A DNA stretch of 64,000 nucleotides from Ancylobacter sp. IITR112. GTDB taxonomy: Bacteria; Pseudomonadota; Alphaproteobacteria; Rhizobiales; Xanthobacteraceae. This document shows, piece by piece, positions 34,006 to 43,434 of the stretch. The translations under genes were made by a program, and so were the position numbers. Every line of letters starts with the position of its first letter. Position 1 is the stretch's first letter. Below the pieces are notes generated by a model, which did not search any database, was not told where the DNA came from, and worked only from the letters and a program-made list of their open reading frames with translations. The stretch is from positions 62,001-126,000 of the forward strand of contig NZ_JBGCUS010000002.1 of NCBI RefSeq assembly GCF_041415945.1. Reading direction: 5' to 3'.

Positions 34006-34797
34006 CTAGCCCGAGGCGTCGGTCACGAACAGCAACTGCGCCCCCTGGGACCAGGCTTCCAGCCCGACGATCGCGGCCATGCCGTGTGTCCGATCCTTGG
34101 AGCGGGCGAATATTCGGTCCTCTCTCGAGCGGGCGAGGGCGCCGGGACCCGCCTGTGGTCGGGCACGCTCGTAGAGGCGGCCTACCTGCTCTTCAAGCGT
34201 AGCCTTCGATTGCCGGATCTTGGTTGCGATCTCGGTGGCGACCTCGCCGGGTCGGGATTCGCGAAGGGCCGTTGGCTCGGAGCAGACATATCGGCTCAAG
34301 CCGTCATAGACGATACGATGCATGCCGGCGGATCCACCCTGGGCCTGGACCCCTCGAGAAATCTCCGACGGCTTCAGCAGCAGCGATTTCTCCAGCACCT
34401 TTCCGTCCTGGAATGCGCTGTCATAAACCTTCCAGTCCGAGAATTTGGGCGCGATATAATAAGTATCGGCGTCGCTGGCCTCGAATTCCGTCAGGCGTTG
34501 AAACTGGTGCCCCGACGTGTCGACGATGAATCGCCAGAACGGGTGTTGCAACTCCGGTACGGATTGCGCCGGCGTTGCGCGATGAAAGCGCTTCAGCTCA
34601 TGGCCGAGCTTGAACTGCAGAATGACGACCCGTCCCCGGTCCTCAAAACCGACATCGAACCCGAGCTCCTCTTCATGGAGCAGGTTCGGCAGGAAGGGGG
34701 TGGGCCGCAGCCCGATCCCCTCCAGCAGCGATTGCACTTCGCGAGTGACACCGAAACCGTAGGAAAACTCCGACAGACGTTCGTGCAGATTGATCAT
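34006..34797 (-). CDS. Hypothetical protein with possible PD-(D/E)XK-like core
   Basis: A 263-residue orphan gene. Early in the protein, EEELGFDVGFEDRGRVVILQ continues into FKLGHELKRF, giving Glu42-44, Asp48 and Gln61-x-Lys63. This is the spacing of a PD-(D/E)XK nuclease core with Gln replacing the usual Glu, as happens in some branches of that fold. It may therefore be another restriction-like or defence protein stranded inside the metal region. ATG 34797 is preferred over 34917 because MINLHERLSEFSYGFGVTRE begins protein-like sequence. It ends with TDASG just after the convergent plus-strand frame. Confidence 0.5.
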   Translation of the reverse strand: MINLHERLSEFSYGFGVTREVQSLLEGIGLRPTPFLPNLLHEEELGFDVGFEDRGRVVILQFKLGHELKRFHRATPAQSVPELQHPFWRFIVDTSGHQFQRLTEFEASDADTYYIAPKFSDWKVYDSAFQDGKVLEKSLLLKPSEISRGVQAQGGSAGMHRIVYDGLSRYVCSEPTALRESRPGEVATEIATKIRQSKATLEEQVGRLYERARPQAGPGALARSREDRIFARSKDRTHGMAAIVGLEAWSQGAQLLFVTDASG

Positions 34798-35034
34798 GTC
34801 GACTTCCCAAGACCCCCATGCTTGTCCGTCGCGTTTTCGCTGGAACGCTGTGCGCCTGATGTCGCGCATGCTCTCGCTGGGGCCGAGCGTGATCCTCAAA
34901 ATCGCTCTATCTCCCAATGACTTCCATCGATACCGGTATAGTCGATATCATCGCCTTGTTCGAATGTCTCAGGGCCTGACGCATTCTATGCAGAAGCAGC
35001 GGGGGGCGGCGCTCTTGGTTAGTCTTGAGAGGCG

Positions 35035-35415
35035 CTACGCCGGCCGAGTGCGTTGGCCATGACGCTGACGGATGACAGCGTCATGGCCATGGCCGCCTTG
35101 ATGTTGTTGCCGGTAAGCTTGGTGATGCGAATGACCGCCCGCCTGGACCGACGCGGGCGCCGCCACATTGATCCGATCACCGATGGTGAGAGGCTCGCCC
35201 TTTTCCGTCGATCGCTATGAGGACCATCCCTCGCGCCTTGGCCGCCCAGCCGCTCGGTATCGTGAGTCAGGGCCGACAGCTCAAGATCCGCCTCCGCCAT
35301 GAAGCGATGACTGCCGGTGGCGAGCTTTCTGTCGTCGACCAACGCGCCGATGCCCTTGCCGAGCGGATTGTCGAAATCCCGCGCTTCGCCGAGCCGGTTG
35401 CCACGTCCTTCGGGT
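35035..35415 (-). pseudogene. Copper P1B-type ATPase (CopA-like) remnant
   Basis: Minus-strand fragments match copper ATPases. The N-domain piece reads EARDFDNPLGKGIGALVDD, then RKLATGSHRFMAEADLELSA and LTHDTERLGGQGAR. After decayed sequence the C-terminal end appears: VIRITKLTGNNIKAAMAMTL, then SSVSVMANALGRR. The P-domain hinge with GDGVNDAP and the membrane region are missing between them, so this is an internally deleted relic of a Cu(I) exporter, now followed by the multicopper oxidase gene. Confidence 0.7.
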
Positions 35416-35525
35416 ATCCACGATCACGGACGCGAGTGGATGATTCTGCGCCGAGGTCGGTTGTTCGCGGATATCCGTCGTCGATGGCAGATGATTGGCA
35501 TGTTGCTGTATGACACTCTCCCCAT

Positions 35526-37019
35526 TCACGCGTCGTAACTAACGAATGACATCATGCCAGTCGCCATGTGATAGAGGTGGTGGCAGTGGAGGGGCCAGCG
35601 TCCTGGATTGTCCGCATCGAAGGTAACGGTCACGCGAGCCATCGGCGGGAGGAGGACAGTGTCGCGCACCGCGCCGCCGAGCGTCTTGCCGTTAACGCTG
35701 ACCACCTGGAATGCGTGGCCGTGCAGATGCATCGGGTGAGCCATCATCGACATGTTCGCCAATGCGAGCTCAACGCGCTCTCCTCGCTTGATTTGCAGCG
35801 CGTCGCCCCCTCCGATACCCCAGCTATAGTCCGCCATGTTGCCGGTGAGGGTGAGCGCGAAGCGACGGTCGGCGGGACGCTGCGCGAGCGGTTCGGCAGC
35901 GCGCAGCGTCTGTTCAAGATCGAGCCCGAGCACCGGTCCCTTGGCTTGTCCGAGTACCGGAATCTTGGCGATTGTCGCGCCAGCAGATGCCAGGATGATT
36001 CCCGCTCGCTCGGCGCCACCCTCGCGAAGGGCGAGGATCGGATGGGATCCGCCCGCCTTCGGTAGCGCCAACCGGATATCCAGGCGCTGGCCCATGGAAA
36101 TCGGGAAGGACCGGCCGGCGACCGGCTGAACGGCTTGACCGTCGACCGCGATGAGTTCCCCATTCAGGCTTCCGGTATCGATAGTGAAGGCGGTCGCGGT
36201 TGCGCCGTTGATGATCCGCAGGCGCACCCGGCCGCCCTTGTCGACGGCGACAACCTCGGGGTCACTCAGCGTGCGGTCATTGGCGAGGTAGGCGTCATAG
36301 TCGATGTCGTTGAGATCCATCGCCATGCCCGGCATGCTTTGCATCTGGCCCGTCGTGCCGGAGGCCATCATGCCGGCCATGCCCTTCATCGCGTTGCTCT
36401 GGGCCATCGCGCCGTGATCCATCGGCATGGCGCCGGCGGCAGGGTTTCCTTTGAGTTTGGCGAGCAGTTCTTCCGCAGGCGTGAACGAGAAGTCGTGCAG
36501 CAGGATCACCACCTCCTGCTCGTCCCGCTGCCGGTCGGCGGCGGTCCGCACGATCAGCGGCGCCGCCAGCAGATTCTGCTCCTGCAGCGTATGAGCGTGC
36601 ATCCAGTGCGTGCCTCCGGTGCCGATGGGGAAGGTGTAGCGGCGCGTTTCGGAGGGTCCCAGAAGCGCGGCAGGATTGTCCGGCACACCGTCCATTGTCC
36701 AGGGCGGTGTCAGGCCATGCCAATGGATGAGCGTCGGCTCATCGATCCGGTTGGAGAGCGCGACGTCGAAGCTGCTCTCGGCATCCAGGGTCAGTCCCGA
36801 TGTGCCGTTGGACTGGGCAAGCCCGAATACGCGCGCGGCCTTGCCATTGACCTCGATGGTTCGACTGACCGCCCCGAGCGGACGCGGCGCGGCGTTTGCA
36901 GCGGGCCGAGCGGCGTCGGGTGCGGCCTGCGCCCAGGCGTTGATTGGATGAAAGGCAGCCGAGGTGCCGAATGCGGCCGCTCCGGCCATCATCCGGTTCA
37001 GAAAATCACGACGATTCAT
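35526..37019 (-). CDS. Multicopper oxidase (CopA/CueO-like)
   Basis: A 497-residue periplasmic multicopper oxidase with a Tat-like signal (NRRDFLNRMMAGAAAFG). Copper ligands are visible in the four usual motifs: LIHWHG (His99, His101), HWMHAHT (about 138-143), HPMHLHGHAF near 435 and HCHHLYHMATGMM near 480, the last with Cys-His for type 1 copper. A Met/His-rich loop (MPMDHGAMAQSNAMKGMAGM, then MASGTTGQMQSMPGMAMD) between about 205 and 245 resembles the copper-binding loop of CueO/CopA and suggests cuprous oxidase activity. It detoxifies periplasmic Cu(I). The gene stands alone, with the copper ATPase remnant just downstream. Confidence 0.93.
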   Translation of the reverse strand: MNRRDFLNRMMAGAAAFGTSAAFHPINAWAQAAPDAARPAANAAPRPLGAVSRTIEVNGKAARVFGLAQSNGTSGLTLDAESSFDVALSNRIDEPTLIHWHGLTPPWTMDGVPDNPAALLGPSETRRYTFPIGTGGTHWMHAHTLQEQNLLAAPLIVRTAADRQRDEQEVVILLHDFSFTPAEELLAKLKGNPAAGAMPMDHGAMAQSNAMKGMAGMMASGTTGQMQSMPGMAMDLNDIDYDAYLANDRTLSDPEVVAVDKGGRVRLRIINGATATAFTIDTGSLNGELIAVDGQAVQPVAGRSFPISMGQRLDIRLALPKAGGSHPILALREGGAERAGIILASAGATIAKIPVLGQAKGPVLGLDLEQTLRAAEPLAQRPADRRFALTLTGNMADYSWGIGGGDALQIKRGERVELALANMSMMAHPMHLHGHAFQVVSVNGKTLGGAVRDTVLLPPMARVTVTFDADNPGRWPLHCHHLYHMATGMMSFVSYDA

Positions 37020-37070
37020 GATGTGGGTCCTTGTTCCCTTGCCGGTAGCAGGCCGGCTGACTGATCATGC

Positions 37071-37082
37071 GAATGCGCATTC
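37071..37082. promoter_or_regulatory. Palindrome upstream of the multicopper oxidase gene
   Basis: GAATGCGCATTC is a perfect 12-bp palindrome 52 bp upstream of the oxidase start. It could be an operator half-site pair; no regulator is known to match. Confidence 0.25.
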
Positions 37083-37120
37083 AACGACCCGATGCCCGCG
37101 GAGCATCAGGTCAGGTCCGA

Positions 37121-37507
37121 TCAGGAACGGGTTCGAGGAGGACCGAGGGTGGGTGGAAACGCTAGGCCGATGACGATCTCGTCACGCCGGGCGTAACGCG
37201 CCGTGAGTACGATGCGCTGCGGGACAGTCGCATCTGGCGCGGCAAGAGCCACGACACAGGATGCGCATGCGCTGCTGCAACAGAGCGCATGGTCGGCAGT
37301 GTGAGAATGACCTTGGAGGCCATCGCCGCTGATGGCGGCCTGAAGCTGGCCGCCATCCACCACGGTTGCTTGCTCGTGGCGGACAAGGTCGTGACATGGC
37401 ATGGCCTGCGCGCTGGCGACAGGCGTAATGAGCTGCGCCGTTGCAACCAGAAAGGTCAGCAACGCTCTCATCATCATCCGTCCTATCGTCTGAAACCTGA
37501 CGCTCAT
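37121..37507 (-). CDS. Small exported Cys/His-containing protein
   Basis: A 128-residue exported protein: a signal-like helix (MMMRALLTFLVATAQLITPV), a His/Cys stretch MPCHDLVRHEQA, and the cluster HSHTADHALCCSSACASCVV, which combines His with four Cys. These could bind copper. Similar CC-x-x-x-C clusters occur in four other small exported proteins of this window (42779, 44895, 46200, 48021). Met at 37507 is the likely start; Met at 37477 also fits a signal peptide. It lies 101 bp upstream of the multicopper oxidase on the same strand. Confidence 0.6.
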   Translation of the reverse strand: MSVRFQTIGRMMMRALLTFLVATAQLITPVASAQAMPCHDLVRHEQATVVDGGQLQAAISGDGLQGHSHTADHALCCSSACASCVVALAAPDATVPQRIVLTARYARRDEIVIGLAFPPTLGPPRTRS

Positions 37508-37649
37508 GCTTGACCCCTGTCTCCTCAAGAAGGCACACTCCGCACATTCCGCCTTGACCCACATCAATGGCCTCTCTGAGGCGTTCTTTCGTCACAAGAG
37601 CTTGTCCCTTTGCGAGGGACTCGGACCGGGACCAGCCCGCCGGCATGTC

Positions 37650-40600
37650 TCATTCGGCGGCGAGCGGGCCGTCGACAGGCTCCGGCGTCACCGCAGCATC
37701 GGATGCCGCCGCGGTTGCCGGCAACCGCCAGCCCTTCACCAGCCCGTAGACCGCCGGAATCACGACGAGGGTCAGCATGGTCGAGGAGACCATGCCGCCG
37801 ATCATCGGCACGGCGATGCGCTGCATCACTTCCGAGCCGGTGCCGCTGCTCCACAGGATGGGCAGGAGGCCGGCCATGATGGCGACGACTGTCATCATTT
37901 TCGGCCGCACCCGCTCGACGGCGCCGAGCATGATTGCCTGGTAGAGATCGGCCTGCGTGAAAGGCTGTCCCGCCACCTCTCGCTCAGCCTTCAGCTCCGC
38001 CATCGCCTGTTCGAGATAGATCAGCATGACGACGCCGGTCTCGGCGGCGACGCCGGCGAGCGCGATGAAGCCGACAGCGACGGCGACCGACATGTTGAAG
38101 CCGAGCCACCACATCAGCCAGATGCCGCCGACCAGGGCGAAGGGCAGCGAGAGCATGACGATGAGCGTCTCTGTCAGCGCCCGGAAGTTGAGATAGAGCA
38201 GCAGGAAGATGATGAGCAGCGTCACCGGCACGACGATCTTCAGCCGGGCCTCGGCACGCTGCAGATATTCGAACTGGCCGCTCCAGGCGACATAGGTGCC
38301 GGGCGGCAGCTTCACCTCGTTCGCCACTGCGGCCTGCGCGTCCGCGACATAGCCGCCGAGGTCCCGGCCGGCGATATCGACGAAGACATAGACGGCGAGC
38401 TGGCCGTTCTCGGTACGGATCGAGGTCGCGCCGCGCGTCAGTTCGACCTTGGCGACCTCCCCGAGCGGCACCGTCCCGCCGCCTGACAAGGGCACCTGCA
38501 CGTCGCGGGCGATCGATTGCGGGTCGCTCCGAAAGTCGCGGGGATAACGGAGCGTGACGGCATAGCGCTCGCGCCCCTCGACCGTGGTTGTCACCGTCTC
38601 GGCCCCGAGCGCGCTTGCGATCACGCTTTGGACGTCGCCGATAGCCAGGCCGTAGCGCCCCAGCACGTCGCGGTCCGGCACGATGTCGAGATAGTAGCCG
38701 CCGATCACCCGCTCGGCATACGCGCTCGATGTCCCCGGCACCGATCGCAGCACCCGCTCGATCTCGCGGGCGCTCTGCTCCATCCGGGCGAGATCGGTGC
38801 CGAACACCTTGACCCCGACCGGAGTGCGGATACCGGTGGCCAGCATGTCGATCCGGGCGCGGATCGGCATGGTCCAGGCATTGGAGACGCCCGGGAATTG
38901 CAGCGCCTGGTCCATCTCGGCCTTCAGGCTGTCGATGGTGACGCCAGGTCGCCACTCGCTCTTCGGCTTCAGATTGATGATGGTCTCGAACATCTCGGTC
39001 GGCGCCGGATCGGTCGCGGTCAAGGCCCGCCCTGCCTTGCCAAAGACCGTATCCACCTCCGGAAAGCTCTTGATGATGCGGTCCTGCACTTGCAGCAGTT
39101 CGGCCGCCTTGGTGACGGAGATGCCCGGCAAGGTGGTCGGCATGTACATCAGCGTGCCTTCGTCCAGGCTCGGCATGAACTCGGAGCCGAGCTGGCGTGC
39201 CGGCCAGACGGTGACGCCGAGCACGAGGAGCGCGACGAGGATGGTGAGCGTCTTCGCCTTGAGCACGCCGCTTATGACCGGCCGGTAGAGCCAGATCAGG
39301 AACCGGTTGATCGGGTTCCTGTGCTCCGGGACGATCCGCCCGCGCACGAAGACCACCATGAGCGCCGGCACCAGCGTCACCGACAGCAGCGCCGATGCCG
39401 CCATGGCGAAGGTCTTGGTGAACGCGAGCGGGCCGAACAGCCGGCCTTCCTGCGATTCCAGCGTGAAGATCGGCAGGAAGGAGACGGTGATGACCAGCAG
39501 GCTGAAGAACAGCGCCGGCCCGACCTCGCTTGCTGCCTCGATCAGGATCTCGACACGCGGCTTGTCCGGCGGCGCGCGCTCCAGATGCTTGTGGGCGTTC
39601 TCGATCATCACAATGGCGGCGTCAATCATGGCGCCCACCGCGATGGCGATACCCCCCAGGCTCATGATGTTGGAGCCGAGCCCGATCGCCTTCATCGCCG
39701 CGAAGGCCATCAGGATGCCGACCGGCAGCATCAATATGGCCACCAGCGCACTGCGCAGATGCAGCAGGAAGACGACGCAGACCAGAGCAACGATGATGCT
39801 CTCCTCGATCAGCGTGCCCTTCAGCGTCTCGATCGCGCGGTCGATCAGTCCGAAGCGGTCATAGACCGGCACGATTTCGGCGCCCTTCGGCAGGCTCGGA
39901 GCGATCTCGGCAAGCTTTGCCTTGACGTTCTCGATTACGGTCAGCGCATTAGCGCCGAAGCGCTGCAGCACGATGCCGCTCGCCACCTCGCCTTCACCAT
40001 TGAGCTCGGTGATGCCGCGTCGCTCGTCCGGCCCGGTCTCGACGCGGGCGACATCCTTCACCCGCAGCGGCACGCCGCCGTCGGTCTTCAGCACCACATT
40101 CTCGATGTCGGCAACGCCGCGCAGATAGCCGCGGCCGCGCACCATGAACTCGAACTCGGAGAGCTCGACGGTGCGCCCGCCGACATCGGTGTTGCTGGCC
40201 TTTACGGCGTCGCGCACCTTGTCGAGAGGGATGCCCAGCGCGCGCAGCCGGTTCGGATCGACCACGATCGAATATTGCTTGACGAAGCCGCCGACGCTGG
40301 CGACCTCGGCGACACCTTCCGCCTTGGAGGCACCGAAGCGGATCACCCAATCCTGCAACGAGCGCAGCTCGGCGAGCGTCATCTGCTTGGCGACGACGGC
40401 GTATTGGTAGACCCAGCCGACGCCGGTCGCATCCGGCCCGAGGGTCGGCGTCACACCCGCCGGCAGGCGCTGCGCGGCGGCGTTGAGATATTCGAGCACG
40501 CGGCTCCGCGCCCAATAGGGATCGGTGTTGTCCTCGAAGATCACGTAGACGAAGGAGACGCCGAAGAAGGAGAAGCCGCGCACCACCTTCGATTTCGGCA

Positions 40601-40826
40601 CCGTCAGCATGGACGTCGTGAGCGGATAGGTGACCTGATCCTCGACCACCTGCGGCGCCTGGCCGGGATAATCGGTGTAGACGATGACCTGCACGTCGGA
40701 GAGGTCGGGGATGGCGTCGAGCGGCAGCGTCTTCAGCGCATAGAGGCCGGCGGCGACCGCGAAGAGCGTGCCGACGAAGACCAGCACAAGGTTGTGGGCG
40801 GACCAGCCGATGAGGCGGGCGATCAT
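37650..40826 (-). CDS. cusA: CusA/CzcA-type heavy-metal RND efflux pump
   Basis: A 1058-residue inner-membrane RND transporter of the heavy-metal (HME) group, of typical family length. Landmarks are the N-terminal helix NLVLVFVGTLFAVAAGLYAL, the porter-domain segment VQVIVYTDYPGQAPQVVEDQ, the TM4 motif GGIAIAVGAMIDAAIVMIEN with its proton-relay Asp and Glu, the loop FMPSLDEGTLMYMPTTLPGI and the C-terminal WSSGTGSEVMQRIAVPMIGG. Met-rich spots fit Cu(I)/Ag(I) export, driven by proton influx. It overlaps the adaptor gene cusB by 4 bp and is the last gene of the fixH-like-cusB-cusA operon. Confidence 0.95.
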   Translation of the reverse strand: MIARLIGWSAHNLVLVFVGTLFAVAAGLYALKTLPLDAIPDLSDVQVIVYTDYPGQAPQVVEDQVTYPLTTSMLTVPKSKVVRGFSFFGVSFVYVIFEDNTDPYWARSRVLEYLNAAAQRLPAGVTPTLGPDATGVGWVYQYAVVAKQMTLAELRSLQDWVIRFGASKAEGVAEVASVGGFVKQYSIVVDPNRLRALGIPLDKVRDAVKASNTDVGGRTVELSEFEFMVRGRGYLRGVADIENVVLKTDGGVPLRVKDVARVETGPDERRGITELNGEGEVASGIVLQRFGANALTVIENVKAKLAEIAPSLPKGAEIVPVYDRFGLIDRAIETLKGTLIEESIIVALVCVVFLLHLRSALVAILMLPVGILMAFAAMKAIGLGSNIMSLGGIAIAVGAMIDAAIVMIENAHKHLERAPPDKPRVEILIEAASEVGPALFFSLLVITVSFLPIFTLESQEGRLFGPLAFTKTFAMAASALLSVTLVPALMVVFVRGRIVPEHRNPINRFLIWLYRPVISGVLKAKTLTILVALLVLGVTVWPARQLGSEFMPSLDEGTLMYMPTTLPGISVTKAAELLQVQDRIIKSFPEVDTVFGKAGRALTATDPAPTEMFETIINLKPKSEWRPGVTIDSLKAEMDQALQFPGVSNAWTMPIRARIDMLATGIRTPVGVKVFGTDLARMEQSAREIERVLRSVPGTSSAYAERVIGGYYLDIVPDRDVLGRYGLAIGDVQSVIASALGAETVTTTVEGRERYAVTLRYPRDFRSDPQSIARDVQVPLSGGGTVPLGEVAKVELTRGATSIRTENGQLAVYVFVDIAGRDLGGYVADAQAAVANEVKLPPGTYVAWSGQFEYLQRAEARLKIVVPVTLLIIFLLLYLNFRALTETLIVMLSLPFALVGGIWLMWWLGFNMSVAVAVGFIALAGVAAETGVVMLIYLEQAMAELKAEREVAGQPFTQADLYQAIMLGAVERVRPKMMTVVAIMAGLLPILWSSGTGSEVMQRIAVPMIGGMVSSTMLTLVVIPAVYGLVKGWRLPATAAASDAAVTPEPVDGPLAAE

Positions 40827-42244
40827 GGCCGTGTCTCCACAGGCGTCAGGCCGCGCAGCGCCGCCTTCAGATTGCTCTCGGCGTCGATCAGGAAGTTCGC
40901 GGCGACGACGACGCGGTCGCCCTCTGCGATCCCGTCGCGAATCTCGGTGAAGCCTTCGCCACGCAGGCCGATCTTCACGTCGCGCGGCTCGAACCGGCCT
41001 TCGCCGCGGTCGAGGATCACCACTTGCCTTGTGCCGGTATCGATGACGGCGTCATCCGGCACGGCAACCACAGGCGCGGCAGCGCCGCTGCCGATCTCCA
41101 CCTCGGCATACATGTTGGGCAACAGGGCGCCGTCCGGGTTCGCGATCTCGATCCGCACCCTCGTGGCCCGCGTGGCTTCACCGACCTGCGGATAGATCAG
41201 CGACACCTGGCCGCTGAGGCGGCGCCCCGGCAGGCTCCGAACCCTTATCGTCGCCGGCGCACCGAGCCGGACAGCGCCGAGATCGAACTCCGGCACATCC
41301 GCCAGCACCCAGACGGTCGAGATGTCGGCAAGACGGAACAGCACATCACCGGGCGCCGCCTTCATGCCGTCGACGACATTGCGCTCGAGCACGACGCCAT
41401 CGCTCGGCGCTCGCCAGATCATCGACAGCGGCACCTTGCGGGTGCGCTCGATCTCGGCGATCGCTTCCGGCGGGAGGCCGAGATTCTCCAGGCGCTGGCG
41501 GGCGCCTCCGAGAGTGCTGTCCCGGCCGCCGCCATTGAGATCGGTCAGGAGCTGGGCACCGGCGGTGGCGATATCAGGCGCATAAAGCCGGAGCAGCATC
41601 TGGCCCTTCGTCACCCGGTCGCCCGTGGTGACGTTCGCCACCTCATTGATAAAAGCCTCGCTCCGGGTCGCCACCACGGAGACGCGCCGCTCGTCGAGCC
41701 GGACGGTTCCCGGTACGCGCACCAGCCTGCCGACGACACGCCGCTCAACCAGCGCCGAGCGCACCCCGGACCGCTGCAGCTTGCCGAGCGAGACCTTCAC
41801 GACCACGCCGTCGTCGTCCTCGCCTTCATGGACAGGGATGTAATCCATCCCCATCGAGTCCTTCTTCGGCACCGGCGAGGTATCCGGCAGGCCCATTGGA
41901 TTGCGGTAGTAGAGGACGCGCCGCGGGCTCGCCGGGCCGGCCGCCTCAGCTGTCACCGGCGGCTTATCCTCGAAGCTGACATCCTCGCTGGCGCGAACGG
42001 CGCGGAATTCCCGGCCATCCCCGGTCTGGCGCGGCGTCGCCGAATAGGCGGCCTTGCCGTCGGGGTCCTGATAATAGATCACGGCCCCCGTGCCGGCCGG
42101 TTCCGCCGCGGCCGGAATGCCCAAGTTATCGAACAATGCGCGAAGGCCGGGCGCGGGAATACCCTGAACGCCGGCCCAATAGCCTCCGCCCCCCGCCGCC
42201 ATGATGGCGGCGAGGGTGAGGCCCGTGAGGGCGATCCGTTTCAT
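40823..42244 (-). CDS. cusB: CusB-type periplasmic adaptor with heavy-metal-binding domain
   Basis: A 473-residue membrane-fusion adaptor. After an N-terminal anchor (IALTGLTLAAIMAAGGGGYW) it carries two YYxxPxG-type segments: VIYYQDPDGKAAYS near residue 56 and YYRNPMGLPDTSPVPKKDSM near 111. The second is the heavy-metal-binding domain found in CusB-like adaptors. The barrel-sandwich and beta-barrel parts follow (GTVRLDERRVSVVATRSEAF, RAPSDGVVLERNVVDGMKAA). It links CusA to an outer-membrane TolC-type channel and may collect copper from CusF. It overlaps cusA and the upstream FixH-like gene by 4 bp each. Confidence 0.94.
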   Translation of the reverse strand: MKRIALTGLTLAAIMAAGGGGYWAGVQGIPAPGLRALFDNLGIPAAAEPAGTGAVIYYQDPDGKAAYSATPRQTGDGREFRAVRASEDVSFEDKPPVTAEAAGPASPRRVLYYRNPMGLPDTSPVPKKDSMGMDYIPVHEGEDDDGVVVKVSLGKLQRSGVRSALVERRVVGRLVRVPGTVRLDERRVSVVATRSEAFINEVANVTTGDRVTKGQMLLRLYAPDIATAGAQLLTDLNGGGRDSTLGGARQRLENLGLPPEAIAEIERTRKVPLSMIWRAPSDGVVLERNVVDGMKAAPGDVLFRLADISTVWVLADVPEFDLGAVRLGAPATIRVRSLPGRRLSGQVSLIYPQVGEATRATRVRIEIANPDGALLPNMYAEVEIGSGAAAPVVAVPDDAVIDTGTRQVVILDRGEGRFEPRDVKIGLRGEGFTEIRDGIAEGDRVVVAANFLIDAESNLKAALRGLTPVETRP

Positions 42245-42648
42245 GGCACGGCCTTGAGGACCAGCTTGTTCTCGACGGTGCCGGTCTCACCCTGGATCTT
42301 GGCGCCGAGCGACAACTGCCAGCCGCCCGCCATCATCAGATTGGCCTTGAAACGGTAGACGCCCGGCTCGGTCGAGGGCAGCGCCTCGATCGGCGCGGTC
42401 ATGGTCGGCATGCCGTCGGGTGCCATGTCGATCCGGGTGGCGAAGATGACCGCGTCCGGAATCGCCTTGCCGGATCGCTTGTCGACGAGCCGGACGGCGA
42501 CAATGGCGGCATTGCCCTGCTTGACGTCAGTCTGAACGAGCCGGAACTCGTAATTGGCGATGTCGGCGTGCGCCGTCGAGAGAGCCGCCATGGACAGCGC
42601 GGCCGCAAGCGCCGCAGCAGCGGCGTGCTTCGTATTGAACGTCGTCAT
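42241..42648 (-). CDS. FixH-like/YtkA-like exported protein
   Basis: A 135-residue exported protein with signal peptide (AAAALAAALSMAALSTAHA) and a beta-rich FixH/YtkA-type domain: RLVQTDVKQGNAAIVAVRLV, then MAPDGMPTMTAPIEALPSTE and a GVYRFKANLMMAGGWQLSL end. Such proteins often precede cusB/cusA in alphaproteobacterial copper operons and may help metal delivery through the Met pattern. It is the first gene of the three-gene operon, with ATGA-type overlap to cusB. Confidence 0.75.
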   Translation of the reverse strand: MTTFNTKHAAAAALAAALSMAALSTAHADIANYEFRLVQTDVKQGNAAIVAVRLVDKRSGKAIPDAVIFATRIDMAPDGMPTMTAPIEALPSTEPGVYRFKANLMMAGGWQLSLGAKIQGETGTVENKLVLKAVP

Positions 42649-42778
42649 TGTCTGAAAATCCCGGAACTATCGGAGCGCCGTGCACATGCCCGGCGTTGCG
42701 TGGCGCATGGCCACGCGCTCTCGGCCGCCCGCGGCTCGCCGGGGCGGCACGAGCCGGCGTCGAAACGCCGGCGATGTC

Positions 42779-43132
42779 CTAGGTTCGTGGAGGTCGGGCC
42801 GGAGGCTCTGTCGAGCGCGCGTCGCCCATTGCATCACTGCCTGGGCGGATGGCATCGCCCTCCGCCCGTAGCACGAAGGCCACGCTTGAGAACGTCGGTC
42901 CGACCGAGAAACACTTGGCCATACATGTCGCCATCAGCGGGCAAATCTTCTGACAATCCGGAACGGCCGGCTTATCCGGGCAGCACGGCATGTCGTCCGG
43001 CATTGCCGCCGTGGCCACATCGGAGACAGCCGCCATCGCGGCCGCGCTCACCGGTGCGGTAAACGGACCGGCAATGAGCCCCACGATCGCAAGGATCGGG
43101 AGTAACCTGCGGAGCCAGATGCCGAGCTTCAT
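42779..43132 (-). CDS. Small exported Cys-rich protein
   Basis: A 117-residue exported protein with a signal peptide (MKLGIWLRRLLPILAIVGLI) and a cluster of seven Cys in MPCCPDKPAVPDCQKICPLM then ATCMAKCFS. Met residues are interspersed, so copper binding is plausible. The start at 43132 places the Arg-Arg before the hydrophobic core. It lies 130 bp upstream of the cus operon on the same strand. No exact family was recognised; it resembles other small proteins in this window. Confidence 0.6.
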   Translation of the reverse strand: MKLGIWLRRLLPILAIVGLIAGPFTAPVSAAAMAAVSDVATAAMPDDMPCCPDKPAVPDCQKICPLMATCMAKCFSVGPTFSSVAFVLRAEGDAIRPGSDAMGDARSTEPPARPPRT

Positions 43133-43434
43133 GGTACCAAGGATGTCACAGCCTGGACATGCTGGAAAGCCGCCGGGCACACGCGCGGACTTTCGCGGTT
43201 GGCACTTCGCCTACCGCTTGGTCCGGCTCTCCACGTCGCAGATGAGTGATGTCGATGATTGAGCTGATGCGAGCCGTCTCTCACTGCCCCCAGTCTGCGG
43301 CAAAGCGACTCGTATAGTCTTGGTGCTGCGTACCGACGCGTCTCATTTCGGCCCGATAGCGGCCGCACCGATTTATCGGACGCCGTGGTGGGGCATGGAC
43401 GAGAGACGAGCCGCGTAGATCCGTGAGTGATTTG
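43133..43434. other. 302-bp gap
   Basis: No gene is supported. The left part presumably contains the promoter of the Cys-rich gene at 42779-43132; no clear promoter boxes or hairpins were seen. Confidence 0.5.

Noticed and set aside
38517..42358. Long plus-strand frames opposite cusA and cusB
   Set aside because: They show no recognisable domain and mirror the codon pattern of the real genes on the minus strand.
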